Source of the DNA: Halobium salinum
Lineage (GTDB): Archaea; Halobacteriota; Halobacteria; Halobacteriales; Haloferacaceae
Direction: 5' to 3'
DNA: 64,000 bases
Assembly: GCF_026586625.1 (NCBI RefSeq)
Contig: NZ_JAODIW010000004.1
Span: 215,543-279,542 of the forward strand
The stretch's first letter is position 1; every line of letters begins with the position of its first letter. Below are positions 26,618 through 35,965 of the stretch, in pieces. Both the position numbers and the translations under genes were made by a program. The notes beneath the pieces are model-generated. The model did no database searches and was not told the DNA's origin. It saw nothing but the letters and a program-made list of their open reading frames with translations.

Positions 26618-27784
26618 TCACGTTCCGTCGTCCGCCGGTCGCCGTTCGGCGTCGACGACAGTCGGGCCGTCGCCGACGAGCAGTCGAAGGAGTTCACCGT
26701 CGAGGCGCGTCGTCACCTGCACGCACCACGGGTCGGTCGACAACACGCGTTCGCGCCACTCCGAGCCGAGGTTCCACACCGGACGGTCCCGCGGGTCCTC
26801 ACCGTGGTCGTAGTAGAACGCGACGACGGCCGGGTGTTCGACGACTCCCAGCGTCACCGGCGCGCGGACGGCGAAGTCACAGTCCGCACAGTCGGCGACG
26901 AGCACGGGCCGGACGGAGTCGGTCCCCGCGGCGGCTCCTGTCGTCGTTCCCTCGGGGTCGGTCTCGCGGTCGGGGACACGTGCCGGGTCTGCCCGCTCGA
27001 TGCGGCCGGCCGCGCGGCCGGCGCAGTCGGGGCAGACCCCTTCGGCGACCAGTGCGAGGCGGCCCCGGTGGTGCGCGTCGAAGGCGTCGAGCAGTTCCTC
27101 GGGGGAGCGACCGCGGGCACCGCTCGGCGGGAACGGAAGCGAGAGGAGCGCGGTGTCGCAGGCGGTACAGGCGACGGCGATGCGGTTGTCGGCGGCCCGG
27201 GCTTCGAGCGCCGACCCGCCACAGACCGGACAGTCGCCGTCGACGGCGGTCGGCTCGCTGTCGACGCGCTCGGTGTAGGTTCCGGCCCGGAGCGCGCGAG
27301 CGACCTGTCGCCCGGCGTAGGTCGGCCGGTAGGTCTCGGTCGACTCCTCTTTCTCCAGGTAGTGGCCGACGAGCCGGCGGAGGTGGTAGGCGAACCCCGC
27401 CGTCGTCTCCTCCTCGGTGGCCTCGAACAGGTCGGTGAACGTCGGCGGCTCGTCGGCGTCGACGACGGCTCGGACGACCCGCAGGCGCGTCTCGTTGCCG
27501 AGGCTGGCGAACGCCTCGCTGGCGGCGACCGCCTCGGTCGGCTCGACCGACGGTTCGTCGACCTCGACGGCCTCCGCGGAGTCGGCGGTGTCGGCGGTGT
27601 CGGCGGTGTCGGCGGTCTCGACAGGCTCCGCGAGCTCGGCCGCCGCGTCACGACCGCTCGCGACCCCGACGTCGCCTCCGGTCTCGTCGTCGTTTCCGGT
27701 TTCGGCGTCACGTCCGGCCCCGGCGTCGCGCCCACTCCTGGCGTCGTTTCCGGCTCCGGCGTCGGCCGCCTCGCTCCCGGTCAT
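26618..27784 (-). CDS. Winged-helix transcription regulator with zinc-binding C-terminus (haloarchaeal)
   Basis: This protein of about 388 residues has a low-complexity acidic N-terminus (about residues 1-85, with four TAD repeats). An ArsR-like winged helix follows (EAFASLGNETRLRVVRAVV, then TFTDLFEATEEETTAGFAYHLRRL). The C-terminal half has four Cys pairs (CPVCGG, CTACDT, CPDCAG, CADCDF), suggesting one or two zinc ribbons. Ligand and targets are unknown. The ATG at 27784 is preferred over a GTG two codons earlier. It diverges from the photolyase gene. Confidence 0.82.
   Translation of the reverse strand: MTGSEAADAGAGNDARSGRDAGAGRDAETGNDDETGGDVGVASGRDAAAELAEPVETADTADTADTADSAEAVEVDEPSVEPTEAVAASEAFASLGNETRLRVVRAVVDADEPPTFTDLFEATEEETTAGFAYHLRRLVGHYLEKEESTETYRPTYAGRQVARALRAGTYTERVDSEPTAVDGDCPVCGGSALEARAADNRIAVACTACDTALLSLPFPPSGARGRSPEELLDAFDAHHRGRLALVAEGVCPDCAGRAAGRIERADPARVPDRETDPEGTTTGAAAGTDSVRPVLVADCADCDFAVRAPVTLGVVEHPAVVAFYYDHGEDPRDRPVWNLGSEWRERVLSTDPWCVQVTTRLDGELLRLLVGDGPTVVDAERRPADDGT
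27581..27616. repeat. Four tandem 9-base repeats inside the regulator gene
   Basis: GTCGGCGGT occurs four times in a row. On the minus strand it encodes repeated Thr-Ala-Asp in the acidic N-terminal tail of the winged-helix regulator. The unit is three codons, so copy-number change keeps the frame. Confidence 0.7.
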
Positions 27785-27909
27785 CCCCACGAACTCCGAG
27801 CCACGATGGGATAAAGCGTCCGCCGTTCGGCGGTGGCCACCCGACCCCGTCGGTCGGTCCCTGCCGGGGCCGGAAGCTATTGCCCGGGGGAGTCCTAACC
27901 GCGGGGTAG

Positions 27910-29424
27910 ATGCAGATACACTGGCACCGGCGGGACCTCCGCGTCGACGACAACCTCGCGCTCCACGACGCGGCGACGGCCGTCGGCGGCGGTGAGACGG
28001 ACGAGTCGGACGGCGACGAAAGTGGGGCCGACGAGGCCGATGGCGGCGGTGACAGTGACGAACACGGGGACGGAGGCGACATCGAGGGCGTCCTCCCCGT
28101 GTTCGTCTTCGACCCCGGCGTCCTCGAGTTCGCCAGTCCGCCCAGAGTCAGGTTCCTGCTCGACGCGCTCGCCGAACTCCGGGCGGCTTACCGCGAGCGC
28201 GGGAGCGAGCTGCTCGTCCGTCAGGGAGACCCGAGCACCGTGATTCCGAACGTCGCCTACGAGTACGAGGCCGACCGCGTCGTCTGGAACCACGACTACT
28301 CCGGGCTGGCCCAGGAGCGCGACGAGGCCGTGCGAGCCGCCCTCGACGAGCAGGACACCGCACACGAGGAGTTCCACGACGCGATTCACCACGAGCCGGG
28401 CTCCATCACGACGAACGAGGGGAAGTACTACTCCGTCTACACGTACTTCTGGAAGAAGTGGCGCGACCGCGAGAAGGCGGCGCCGGTCGACGCGCCCGAC
28501 GGGTCGGCGCTCGTCGCCGCCGAGCACGTCGACGACGAGGACCGCGGCCTCCCGAGTATCGGCGACCTGGGCTTCGACGAGCCGGAGGCCGACGTGCCGA
28601 CCGCCGGCACCGAGGCCGCTCGCGACCGCCTCGAATCGTTCTGTGACGGTCCCATCTACAGCTACGAGGAGGACCGGGAGTATCCGGCGCGGGAGGGCAC
28701 CTCCCGGCTGTCGACGGACCTCAAGTACGGGACGCTCGGAATACGGGAGGTGTACGAGGCGACGGCCGAGGCCCGGGAGGGCGCCGGCGGCGAGGAGGAC
28801 GAGTCCGCCGAGGAGTTCCAGAGCCAACTCGCGTGGCGGGAGTTCTACACCCACGTGCTCCACTTCAACCCGGAGGTCGTCACGGAGAACTTCAAGGAGT
28901 ACGCGAACCCCATCGGGTGGCGGGAGCCTGGCGACGACCTGGAGGCGTGGAAGGCCGGCGAGACGGGGTACCCCATCGTCGACGCCGGGATGCGCCAGCT
29001 CCGCGAGGAGGCGTACATGCACAACCGCCTGCGGATGGTCGTCGCCTCCTTTCTCACGAAGGACCTCATCCTCGACTGGCGCCACGGGTACGAGCACTTC
29101 CGGGAGCGCCTCGCCGACCACGACACGAGCAACGACAACGGAGGGTGGCAGTGGGCGGCCTCGACTGGAACCGACGCTCAACCCTACTTCCGCGTGTTCA
29201 ACCCGATGACGCAGGGCGAGCGCTACGACCCGGACGCGGCGTTCATCCGCGAGTACGTCCCCGAGTTGGAGGGGGTCGACGCCGACACCATCCACTCGTG
29301 GCACGAACTCGACGAGGACGAACGTGAGGACGCCGCCCCCGATTACCCGGCGCCCATCGTCGACCACTCCGAGCGGCGGGAGGAGGCCATCGAGACGTTC
29401 GAAGCGGCCCGCGGCGACGACTGA
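27910..29424 (+). CDS. phr: Deoxyribodipyrimidine photolyase (cryptochrome/photolyase family)
   Basis: This 504-residue flavoprotein uses light to split cyclobutane pyrimidine dimers. The N-terminal alpha/beta domain starts MQIHWHRRDLRVDDNLAL; an acidic insertion (about residues 27-60) is haloarchaeal-looking. The FAD-binding helical domain has SRLSTDLKYGTLGIREVY, WREFYTHVLHFNP, YPIVDAGMRQLRE, MHNRLRMVVASFLTKDL and NDNGGWQWAASTGTDAQPYF, all family hallmarks. It is probably constitutive or light-regulated and divergent from a winged-helix regulator. Confidence 0.95.
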   Translation: MQIHWHRRDLRVDDNLALHDAATAVGGGETDESDGDESGADEADGGGDSDEHGDGGDIEGVLPVFVFDPGVLEFASPPRVRFLLDALAELRAAYRERGSELLVRQGDPSTVIPNVAYEYEADRVVWNHDYSGLAQERDEAVRAALDEQDTAHEEFHDAIHHEPGSITTNEGKYYSVYTYFWKKWRDREKAAPVDAPDGSALVAAEHVDDEDRGLPSIGDLGFDEPEADVPTAGTEAARDRLESFCDGPIYSYEEDREYPAREGTSRLSTDLKYGTLGIREVYEATAEAREGAGGEEDESAEEFQSQLAWREFYTHVLHFNPEVVTENFKEYANPIGWREPGDDLEAWKAGETGYPIVDAGMRQLREEAYMHNRLRMVVASFLTKDLILDWRHGYEHFRERLADHDTSNDNGGWQWAASTGTDAQPYFRVFNPMTQGERYDPDAAFIREYVPELEGVDADTIHSWHELDEDEREDAAPDYPAPIVDHSERREEAIETFEAARGDD

Positions 29425-29567
29425 ACGCACAGAGCGCTCCCTCACGCTACCGACGGGTCCGCCAGAGCCCCTCTGGGTGAGCCAGACCCGCGTTCTGCCG
29501 GCCCCAGAGTCCGATTCAGGCGATGCCTTCCGAACATCTGTTTCGTTGATTTTCTCGGTAGGTGGCT

Positions 29568-29577
29568 ATTAAATATA
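29568..29577 (+). promoter_or_regulatory. TATA box upstream of the UbiA-family gene
   Basis: ATTAAATATA lies 85 bases before the prenyltransferase ATG, implying a leader of about 55-60 bases. The preceding T-rich stretch after the photolyase stop may act as an archaeal oligo-T terminator. Confidence 0.5.
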
Positions 29578-29661
29578 CACGTCGACTCCACAGCACAGGC
29601 CGAGTCGGCGGGGCCGACGCCGCGGGGTGTAGGACCCGTCGAAACCACGGAAATCGAACAC

Positions 29662-30591
29662 ATGGCACACGAGAACTCCTATTCGAACGGGACCGGCGGA
29701 CGGAACGGGGCGTGGAGCAGCAGAGTCGTCGCGTGGCTCACGGCGCACGGGGGACGCGCGGGAGACCTGCTCCTCCAGAGCAAGGTGGTCGTCGCCGTCG
29801 CGGCGATGGTGAAAGTCGCGACGGTGATGGCGGTGCTCTCCGTTCCGGCCAACGCGGCGCCGGTCATCGCGTTCCTCGTCACCTTCTCGATTTACGTCCA
29901 CAACGACCTCACCGACTTGGAGGAGGACAGCATCAACGACCCAGACGGGGTCCGGTTCGTCAAGCGCTGGAGCGGCCACCTCGAACTCGCCGCGACGATG
30001 TCGTACGCGCTCGCGCTGGGCCTCGCGCTGCTCGGGGGCCCGCTGGCGCTCCTACTGACGCTGTTTCCCGGGGTCGTCGGGGCGCTCTACAGCAAGGACC
30101 TGATTCGGGTCGGGAGCGCCCGACGGCTGAAGGAGGTCCTCGTGGTGAACACCACCGTCGTCGCCGTCGCGTGGGCGGCCGTCGTCGCCCTACTCCCGCT
30201 CGCGTACGCCGGGCTGCCGATCCGTGCGGGCGGCGTCCTCATGTTCCTCGTCTTCGTGCTCCGCACGTTCATCGCCGGGGAGCTGTTGAACATCCGTGAC
30301 GTCTCCGGCGACGCCGCCGCGGGCGTCTCGACGCTCCCCCTCGCCATCGGGGCCGGACGGACCCGCCTCGTGTTGTACGCGCTGGACGCGCTCACCCTCG
30401 GCCTCCTCGCCGCGGCGGCGGTCGAGGGGGTCGTCGGGGACGAGGTCGTTCTCGCGTTCGTTCCGGCCATCCTCCTCTCGGCGTTCGTCTCCTGGCGGTC
30501 GGGCCGGACCACCGACATGAGCCGGCTCGGCCTCTCCCGCCTGGCGGAGTACCCCCTGATGCTGGTCTGCGTCCTCCTCGTCACGCTCTGA
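29662..30591 (+). CDS. UbiA family prenyltransferase
   Basis: This is a 309-residue protein with about eight to nine membrane helices. The first Asp-rich motif is NDLTDLEEDSIND, with N-D-x-x-D-x-x-x-D spacing that binds prenyl diphosphate through Mg. The second is NIRDVSGDAAAG in a later loop. These two motifs define the UbiA superfamily. Possible roles include geranylgeranyl transfer to lipids, quinones or carotenoids; motif content does not decide. It follows the photolyase gene on the same strand but has its own promoter. Confidence 0.9.
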   Translation: MAHENSYSNGTGGRNGAWSSRVVAWLTAHGGRAGDLLLQSKVVVAVAAMVKVATVMAVLSVPANAAPVIAFLVTFSIYVHNDLTDLEEDSINDPDGVRFVKRWSGHLELAATMSYALALGLALLGGPLALLLTLFPGVVGALYSKDLIRVGSARRLKEVLVVNTTVVAVAWAAVVALLPLAYAGLPIRAGGVLMFLVFVLRTFIAGELLNIRDVSGDAAAGVSTLPLAIGAGRTRLVLYALDALTLGLLAAAAVEGVVGDEVVLAFVPAILLSAFVSWRSGRTTDMSRLGLSRLAEYPLMLVCVLLVTL

Positions 30592-30711
30592 AGGCGGTCG
30601 ACGCCTCCTCCGCGGTCAGTTCGCCGCCGTCCGGAACACGACGGTCGACGGAACATTCATAACCTCTTGGCCGTCCATCGAAGACGTACTCGGGGATGGA
30701 GTAGAGCTCAC

Positions 30712-32706
30712 GTGAACGATATCAGTGTTCTCACGGTCCTCATGCCGACGACGGTCGCCGTGGGAGTCGGAACGGCGTTACTCGCGTGGCGCGAGCGGCC
30801 GGAACCGGGAGCGACGGCGCTGGCCGTACTGATGGTGGCCGCCGCCTGGTGGACCGCGTCGTACACCTTCGAGATTACGGCGGGGTCGGTCGCGGCGAAG
30901 CTGTTCTGGGTTCGCATGCAGTGGTTCGGCGCCGCCGCGATGCCGGTCGCGTGGCTCGCGTTCGCGCTCGCGTACACCGGCCGAGACCAGTATACGAGCC
31001 CCACGCATCTCGGCCTGCTGTCCGCCCTGCCGGCCGTCACCGTGGTCCTGGCCTGGACGAACGGCGGTCACGGACTGATGATTACGGGGGCGGCGCTGTC
31101 GGCCGAGAGTTCGATGCTCGTGCTCACCCGCGGCGTCTGGCACTGGGTCATCATCGGCTACACGTACCTCGCGTTCGCTCTCGGGTCGGCCCTGTTCATC
31201 CACCTGATAGTCCGTGAGTCCCGGCCGTTCCGGGGCCAGAGCGCCGCCATCCTCGTCGCCGCCGTCGTCCCGATAGTCGGCAACGTCCTCCACACGCTGA
31301 ACGTCGTCCCGCTGTCGGGGTTCGACTCGACGCCGTTTCTGTTCACCGTGTCGGGCGTCGCGAGTTTCGGGGCACTCACCCAGTTCCGACTCCTCGACAC
31401 CAGTCCGGCGCCGAACCGTCGCGCCCGGCGACTCGTCTTCGAGCGGATGCGCGACGCCGCGGTCGTCGTCGACAACCACGGCAACGTGGTGGACGCGAAC
31501 GAGAGCGCGGCGGACGTACTGCGGGTGCCGGTCCAGGCGGCGCTGGGGCGGCCGGCGACCGAGGTCCTCGTTGGCTACGACGGGACCGACGGGCGGGCGT
31601 CGCGGACGACACAGCTCGACACCGGGACCGGTCGGAGGGGTCGGCGGTTCGACGTGACGGAGACGCGCGTCGACGACTACCGCGGCCGCACCGTCGGCCG
31701 CGTCGTCACCTTCCACGACGTGAGCGACCACGTCCGCCACCAGCAGCGTCTCGAGGTGCTCAACCGCCTGCTTCGACACAACATCAGAAACGAGACCAAC
31801 GTCATCTACGGCTACGCTGACCTCCTCACGGAGACCGGCGAGGCCGGCAGCGAACACGCCGCCATCGTCAAGGAGCGGGCCATGAACATCGCCGGCCTCG
31901 GCGAGAAGGCCCGTCAGATCGTCGGCGTGTTCGAGCGGGTCCGCGACGACCCTCGCCCGGTGCCGCTGGCCGAACTCGTCGCCGAGAGCGTCGCCGACGT
32001 TCGAGGACAGCATCCGGAGGTCGCGGTCGAGGTCGGGGCCGTCCCGGACGACGCCTACGTCGACAGTCTCCTCGAACCCGCGCTGTCGAACCTCGTCGAG
32101 AACGCCGCCGAACACAACACCGACCCGAACCCACACGTCGAGGTCGACGTCGAGACCGTACGAACGGACGGCGACGACGGAACTGGTGCCGGGGACGGAG
32201 CCGGAGGCGACGCCGAGAACGGAGCCCGCGACGAGAACGGAGCCCGCGACGAGGACGGGACCGGCGTCGGCGGCGTGGAGGATGCCGGCGACGGGGCCGG
32301 CGACGAGACCGAAAGCGACCGGTACCGGATTACCGTCGCCGACAACGGTCCCGGTATCGGGGTGTACGAGCAGTCGGTGCTCGAGCGCGGGACGGAGACC
32401 GCACTCGAACACGGCAGTGGCCTCGGCCTCTGGCTCGTGACGTGGGCGGTCGGCATCGCGGGCGGCCACGTCGAAATCGAGCCGAACGGTCCGACGGGGA
32501 CGGTCGCCACCGTCGACGTACCGGCGCTCGCAGCCGACTGCGTGAATCGGGAAGAGACTGCATCGAAGACCGGGACCCTCGTCGACGACACGGGCGGGGC
32601 GGCCGAGACAACCCGCTCGACCGCGGCTGACGAAGCCGCGCCCACCCGTGCGTCGGGTGGCGACCCCGACGGCGGGTCGGGTAACTCACCGTCGCTCGAC
32701 GGCTGA
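30712..32706 (+). CDS. Membrane histidine kinase (7TM-PAS-HisKA-HATPase)
   Basis: This 664-residue sensor has seven hydrophobic segments (residues 5-225) of the 7TM histidine-kinase input type. A PAS domain (about 240-345) follows, then an H-box LLRHNIRNE with phospho-acceptor His about 356, the N-box LSNLVENAAEHN (about 458-470) and the G1 box DNGPGIG (544-550). An unusual Gly/Asp/Glu-rich insertion of about 50 residues separates N and G1 boxes. The GTG start at 30712 is chosen; an earlier ATG adds 15 basic residues. No response regulator is adjacent. Confidence 0.88.
   Translation: MNDISVLTVLMPTTVAVGVGTALLAWRERPEPGATALAVLMVAAAWWTASYTFEITAGSVAAKLFWVRMQWFGAAAMPVAWLAFALAYTGRDQYTSPTHLGLLSALPAVTVVLAWTNGGHGLMITGAALSAESSMLVLTRGVWHWVIIGYTYLAFALGSALFIHLIVRESRPFRGQSAAILVAAVVPIVGNVLHTLNVVPLSGFDSTPFLFTVSGVASFGALTQFRLLDTSPAPNRRARRLVFERMRDAAVVVDNHGNVVDANESAADVLRVPVQAALGRPATEVLVGYDGTDGRASRTTQLDTGTGRRGRRFDVTETRVDDYRGRTVGRVVTFHDVSDHVRHQQRLEVLNRLLRHNIRNETNVIYGYADLLTETGEAGSEHAAIVKERAMNIAGLGEKARQIVGVFERVRDDPRPVPLAELVAESVADVRGQHPEVAVEVGAVPDDAYVDSLLEPALSNLVENAAEHNTDPNPHVEVDVETVRTDGDDGTGAGDGAGGDAENGARDENGARDEDGTGVGGVEDAGDGAGDETESDRYRITVADNGPGIGVYEQSVLERGTETALEHGSGLGLWLVTWAVGIAGGHVEIEPNGPTGTVATVDVPALAADCVNREETASKTGTLVDDTGGAAETTRSTAADEAAPTRASGGDPDGGSGNSPSLDG
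32218..32253. repeat. Two 18-base direct repeats in the kinase ATP-binding domain
   Basis: The word AACGGAGCCCGCGACGAG occurs twice in tandem. It encodes repeated Asn-Gly-Ala-Arg-Asp-Glu units in the low-complexity insertion between the N-box and G1 box, which suggests the insertion grew by in-frame duplication. Confidence 0.65.
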
Positions 32707-32817
32707 ACCCTCACTGGAGCCACGGGCGACGTATGCCGACCGAGCGCGTCGACCGACGTGCAGCGGCCGACGCACGCGAACGGTTTTGCGCTCGGCGGCG
32801 AATCGGAGACCGAGACT

Positions 32818-33486
32818 ATGACCACCACTACGGTCCACGTGCTCCTGTACGACGGCTTCGACGAGCTGGACGCCGTCGGCCCCTACGAAGTGTTCGCGAC
32901 GGCCGCCGCGCTCGGCGCGGCGTTCGACGTTCGGCTCGTGACCGTCGCCGCCGACGAGGACGAAACCGACCGAACCGTCCGTGCTGACCGGGCCGAACCG
33001 ACCGTCAGCGCGAGCCACGGCCTGCGAGTCGTCGCGGGCGATACCCTCCCTGGCCCGGATGCCGACGACGCGCCCGACCTGCTCGTCGTCCCCGGTGGCG
33101 GGTGGAACGACCGGAGCGCGGCCGGCGCGTGGGCCGAGTACGAACGCGGCGTCGTCCCCGACGCCGTGGCCGCCCACCACGAAGCGGGGGCGACGGTCGC
33201 CGCGGTCTGCACGGGCGGGATGCTGCTCGCGAAGGCTGGACTGCTCGACGGGCGCCCGGCGGTCACACACGCGGGCGCGATGGACGACCTCCGGGGGACC
33301 GCCGCCGACGTGCGGGCCGACGCCCGCGTCGTCGACGCCGGGAGCGTCCTCACCGCCGGCGGAATCACGTCCGGCCTCGACCTCGCGCTCCACCTCGTCG
33401 AGCGGGAGGTCGGCGCCGACCTCGCGAACCGGGTCGCGACCGAGTTGGAGTACGAGCGCCACGGAGTGGTACACGAATCCGAGTGA
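32818..33486 (+). CDS. DJ-1/PfpI family protein
   Basis: This is a 222-residue protein of the class I glutamine amidotransferase-like superfamily. It starts MTTTTVHVLLYDGFDELDAVG, typical of the AraC-partner/PfpI branch. The nucleophile elbow is AAVCTGGMLLAKAG with the reactive Cys, and the late GGITSGLDLALHLVER helix is also typical. Members act as deglycases, isonitrile hydratases or chaperones. Its neighbour is superoxide dismutase, so an oxidative or carbonyl stress role is plausible. Confidence 0.88.
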   Translation: MTTTTVHVLLYDGFDELDAVGPYEVFATAAALGAAFDVRLVTVAADEDETDRTVRADRAEPTVSASHGLRVVAGDTLPGPDADDAPDLLVVPGGGWNDRSAAGAWAEYERGVVPDAVAAHHEAGATVAAVCTGGMLLAKAGLLDGRPAVTHAGAMDDLRGTAADVRADARVVDAGSVLTAGGITSGLDLALHLVEREVGADLANRVATELEYERHGVVHESE

Positions 33487-33546
33487 AGGCTTCGAGAGCC
33501 GCGTGACGGCGGTCGCGTGCGGGGCGCTACCAATTGGCTCCTCAAG

Positions 33547-33553
33547 GTTTAAC
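33547..33553 (+). promoter_or_regulatory. TATA box of the superoxide dismutase gene
   Basis: GTTTAAC lies about 40 bases before the sod ATG. The palindrome CCAATTGG (33531-33538) immediately upstream could be part of the BRE or an operator. A GGAGG ribosome binding site is at about 33577-33581. Confidence 0.5.
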
Positions 33554-33590
33554 AGGTCACCGTCCCTTTCATCCCCCGGAGGCATCATCT

Positions 33591-34190
33591 ATGAGCTACG
33601 AACTTCCCCCACTTCCGTACGACTACGACGCGCTGGAGCCGTCCATCAGCGAGCAGGTCCTGACGTGGCATCACGACACGCACCACCAGGGCTACGTGAA
33701 CGGCTGGAACTCCGCCGAGGAGACGCTCGAGGAGAACCGCGAATCCGGCGAGTTCGGTTCGTCGGCCGGCGCCATCCGCAACGTGACCCACAACGGCAGC
33801 GGGCACATCCTCCACGACCTGTTCTGGAAGAACATGTCGCCGGAGGGTGGCAGCGAGCCGGAGGGTGACCTCGCGGACCGCATCGAGGAGGACTTCGGCT
33901 CCTACGACGCGTGGAAGGGCGAGTTCGAGGCCGCCGGCAAGAACGCCTCGGGCTGGGCACTGCTCGTCTACGACTCGTTCTCGAACCAGCTTCGGAACGT
34001 CGTCGTCGACAAGCACGACCAGGGCGCCCTCTGGGGCAGCCACCCCATCCTCGCGCTCGACGTCTGGGAGCACTCGTACTACTACGACTACGGCCCGGCC
34101 CGCGGCGACTTCATCAGTGCGTTCTTCGACGTCGTCGACTGGGACGAGCCCAGCGAGCGCTACCAGCAGGCCGTCGACCTGTTCGAGTAA
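33591..34190 (+). CDS. sod: Superoxide dismutase (Mn/Fe family)
   Basis: This is a 199-residue cytosolic enzyme that dismutates superoxide. It begins MSYELPPLPYDYDALEP. Metal ligands are the first His of WHHDTHHQGYVNG, a His in NGSGHILHDLFW, and Asp and His in LDVWEHSYYYDYG. The GGAGG site 9 bases upstream fixes the start. Haloarchaeal members are usually Mn enzymes. It lies directly after the DJ-1-like gene and likely has its own promoter. Confidence 0.95.
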   Translation: MSYELPPLPYDYDALEPSISEQVLTWHHDTHHQGYVNGWNSAEETLEENRESGEFGSSAGAIRNVTHNGSGHILHDLFWKNMSPEGGSEPEGDLADRIEEDFGSYDAWKGEFEAAGKNASGWALLVYDSFSNQLRNVVVDKHDQGALWGSHPILALDVWEHSYYYDYGPARGDFISAFFDVVDWDEPSERYQQAVDLFE

Positions 34191-34294
34191 TCGAGCGAGT
34201 CGGTACGCGCAGACTACGTCAACCCCGCGTTTTTTGTGGTTCGTCGGACCGGAGAGCGACGGCGTCCCTCGGCCGACGACGGCGTCGGCGCCGC

Positions 34295-34726
34295 TCAGCG
34301 AATAATCGTCACCGAGACCGGCGCGCGCCGGGCGACGGTGCTGGCGACGCTCCCCAGCGCCACACCCGCCTCGTCGGTCCGGCCGTGGCTCCCGAGGACG
34401 ACGTGGTCGACGTCGTGGTCACAGGCGTAGTCGACGATTTCGCGCCACACGTCGCCGGTCTCGACGGCGACCTCGGGGGTGACGCCGTGGTCGCTCGCCA
34501 GTTCCCGTGCCGCCGCGAGCAGGTCGTCGGCGCGCGTCCGCGCACCGTCGACCCACTCCTCGGCGAGTTCGGGCGGGAGCGGCGGGTCGGTGTCGTCCCA
34601 GCCCTCCGGCGAGGAGAGGACGTGCAGGACGGTGACCTCGGCGTCCGGGTACGTCGAGAGAGCGTGTTCGAGGCCGGCCGTCGACTTCGGGGAGCCGTCC
34701 ACCGGCACGAGGATTCGCGGTGCCAT
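34295..34726 (-). CDS. Universal stress protein (UspA family)
   Basis: This is a 143-residue minimal Usp. It starts MAPRILVPVDGSPKS and has the ATP-binding signature GSHGRTDEAGVALGSVAS near the C-terminus. It is an ordinary single-domain stress protein, monocistronic, converging on sod. Confidence 0.9.
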   Translation of the reverse strand: MAPRILVPVDGSPKSTAGLEHALSTYPDAEVTVLHVLSSPEGWDDTDPPLPPELAEEWVDGARTRADDLLAAARELASDHGVTPEVAVETGDVWREIVDYACDHDVDHVVLGSHGRTDEAGVALGSVASTVARRAPVSVTIIR

Positions 34727-34828
34727 ACCGGAGATAAGTCCCGCGACGGGATGAGTCGGCGGTCGGTTCCCGCGAGCCGAGAACGGGGTGGCGGCCGCGG
34801 GACCGGCGCCCCGGACGAGCGGAGCGTC

Positions 34829-35245
34829 TCAGTCTTCCGTTCTGACCGGGGTGAACTCCGAGACGGCGAACTCCTCGCGGAGGTCGGTCAGGTCGGCGTA
34901 GAGCGTCCCCGGGTCGAGACCCCCCGAGCGGTCGAAGGAGGCGATGACCCCCACTCTGGTCTCCCCGTCGTCGAGGAACGTCCGAAACTGCACGAACTCG
35001 GAGAAGCCACGGAGGGTGTACTCGTAGTCGGCGTAGTAGAGCGTCTCGTAGGTCTCCCGCGTGACGAACCCGTATCGTTCGTTGTCGATACAGACATCGA
35101 TGTCGACGTCGTCCAGCACGTCGGCCACGTCGCGACGGACGAACAGACGCTGGTGGGTCCACTGGTCGAACAGCCAGACGTCGCGGAGTTCGTCGCCGCC
35201 GAACGCCCGTACGACCTCGACCAGGCGGTCCGTCGGGTCTGCCAT
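34829..35245 (-). CDS. Conserved haloarchaeal protein, function unknown
   Basis: This is a 138-residue soluble protein, MADPTDRLVEVVRAFGGDELRDV, with alternating strands (RYGFVTRETYETLYYADYEY, TRVGVIASFD). It resembles a small haloarchaeal family that I cannot name with certainty. An AT-rich region beyond the start carries its promoter. It has no operon partner. Confidence 0.72.
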   Translation of the reverse strand: MADPTDRLVEVVRAFGGDELRDVWLFDQWTHQRLFVRRDVADVLDDVDIDVCIDNERYGFVTRETYETLYYADYEYTLRGFSEFVQFRTFLDDGETRVGVIASFDRSGGLDPGTLYADLTDLREEFAVSEFTPVRTED

Positions 35246-35557
35246 GGGGTAACAACTACTTCGCCGTTGATAACGGTTGTTGTATAATCGTGAAATATCG
35301 GGAGAGTGTTAACTTCCGCATCAGTCCGACGACCGACGGCGCACGACACCGCTCGGCGACACCGCGGTCGCTAGCGCTTCCCGCTCCCGGCTCGTACCGT
35401 TCGGCGAATCTCGGTCACGGCGTTCCCTGCTCTCCCCTCGCTTCGCTCGGCGGGACCCCAGTCGGACCGCTCGCTGGCGCTCGCGGCCCTCCTCGATTCG
35501 TCTCACGCAGTTCGACGAACCGGCAGAACTTACGGGCGGACGAGCGTACGCTCGCAC
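35246..35557. other. Divergent intergenic region
   Basis: No gene is supported. Near the left end, CAAC and GTTG words form an imperfect inverted repeat around GATAAC, followed by TATAATCGTGAAATATC, which likely holds promoters for the minus-strand gene. The right 200 bases are GC-rich with frames giving Arg/Ser-rich chance peptides. Confidence 0.45.
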
Positions 35558-35965
35558 ATGCCGCGCCCGAAATCCGACTTCGACCGGCTCTACCCCTGTG
35601 ACTTCTACACCCCGGCCGAACTGCTCGAGCCGGACACGATGTACAGCGTCTACGAGATCGCCCGCCTCCTGCAGGGACTCGACGTCGACGCCGAACTCGA
35701 CGTCGGCACCGAGGAGATTCTGCTCGACTGGGCCATCCCCTGGGTGATGCGCAACGCCGACGAACTCGTCGTGGCCGAGCCGCCGAGCGACGAGGAGCCG
35801 GGGTACTACGGGCTCCGGAGCGAGGGCGACCTCGACGGCGCCGCGTCGGGTACCGCGCCGACGGAGGCTGAAGCGGAGTCGGCGTCGGTCACGGCGGGCG
35901 ACGACGCGGCCGCCGGTGACGACGGTGCCGACGACGCCGACGGCGGCGCCGGCACCCAGCCGTGA
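35558..35965 (+). CDS. DUF5827-like haloarchaeal protein
   Basis: This is a 135-residue protein: a conserved N-terminal 75 residues (MPRPKSDFDRLYPCDFYTPAE, LLQGLDVDAELDVG, LDWAIPWVMRNADEL) and a low-complexity acidic tail. It fits the haloarchaeal DUF5827 type as far as I can recall. Its stop overlaps the GTG start of the P-loop ATPase gene by 4 bases, so the two are coupled and likely act together. Confidence 0.75.
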   Translation: MPRPKSDFDRLYPCDFYTPAELLEPDTMYSVYEIARLLQGLDVDAELDVGTEEILLDWAIPWVMRNADELVVAEPPSDEEPGYYGLRSEGDLDGAASGTAPTEAEAESASVTAGDDAAAGDDGADDADGGAGTQP

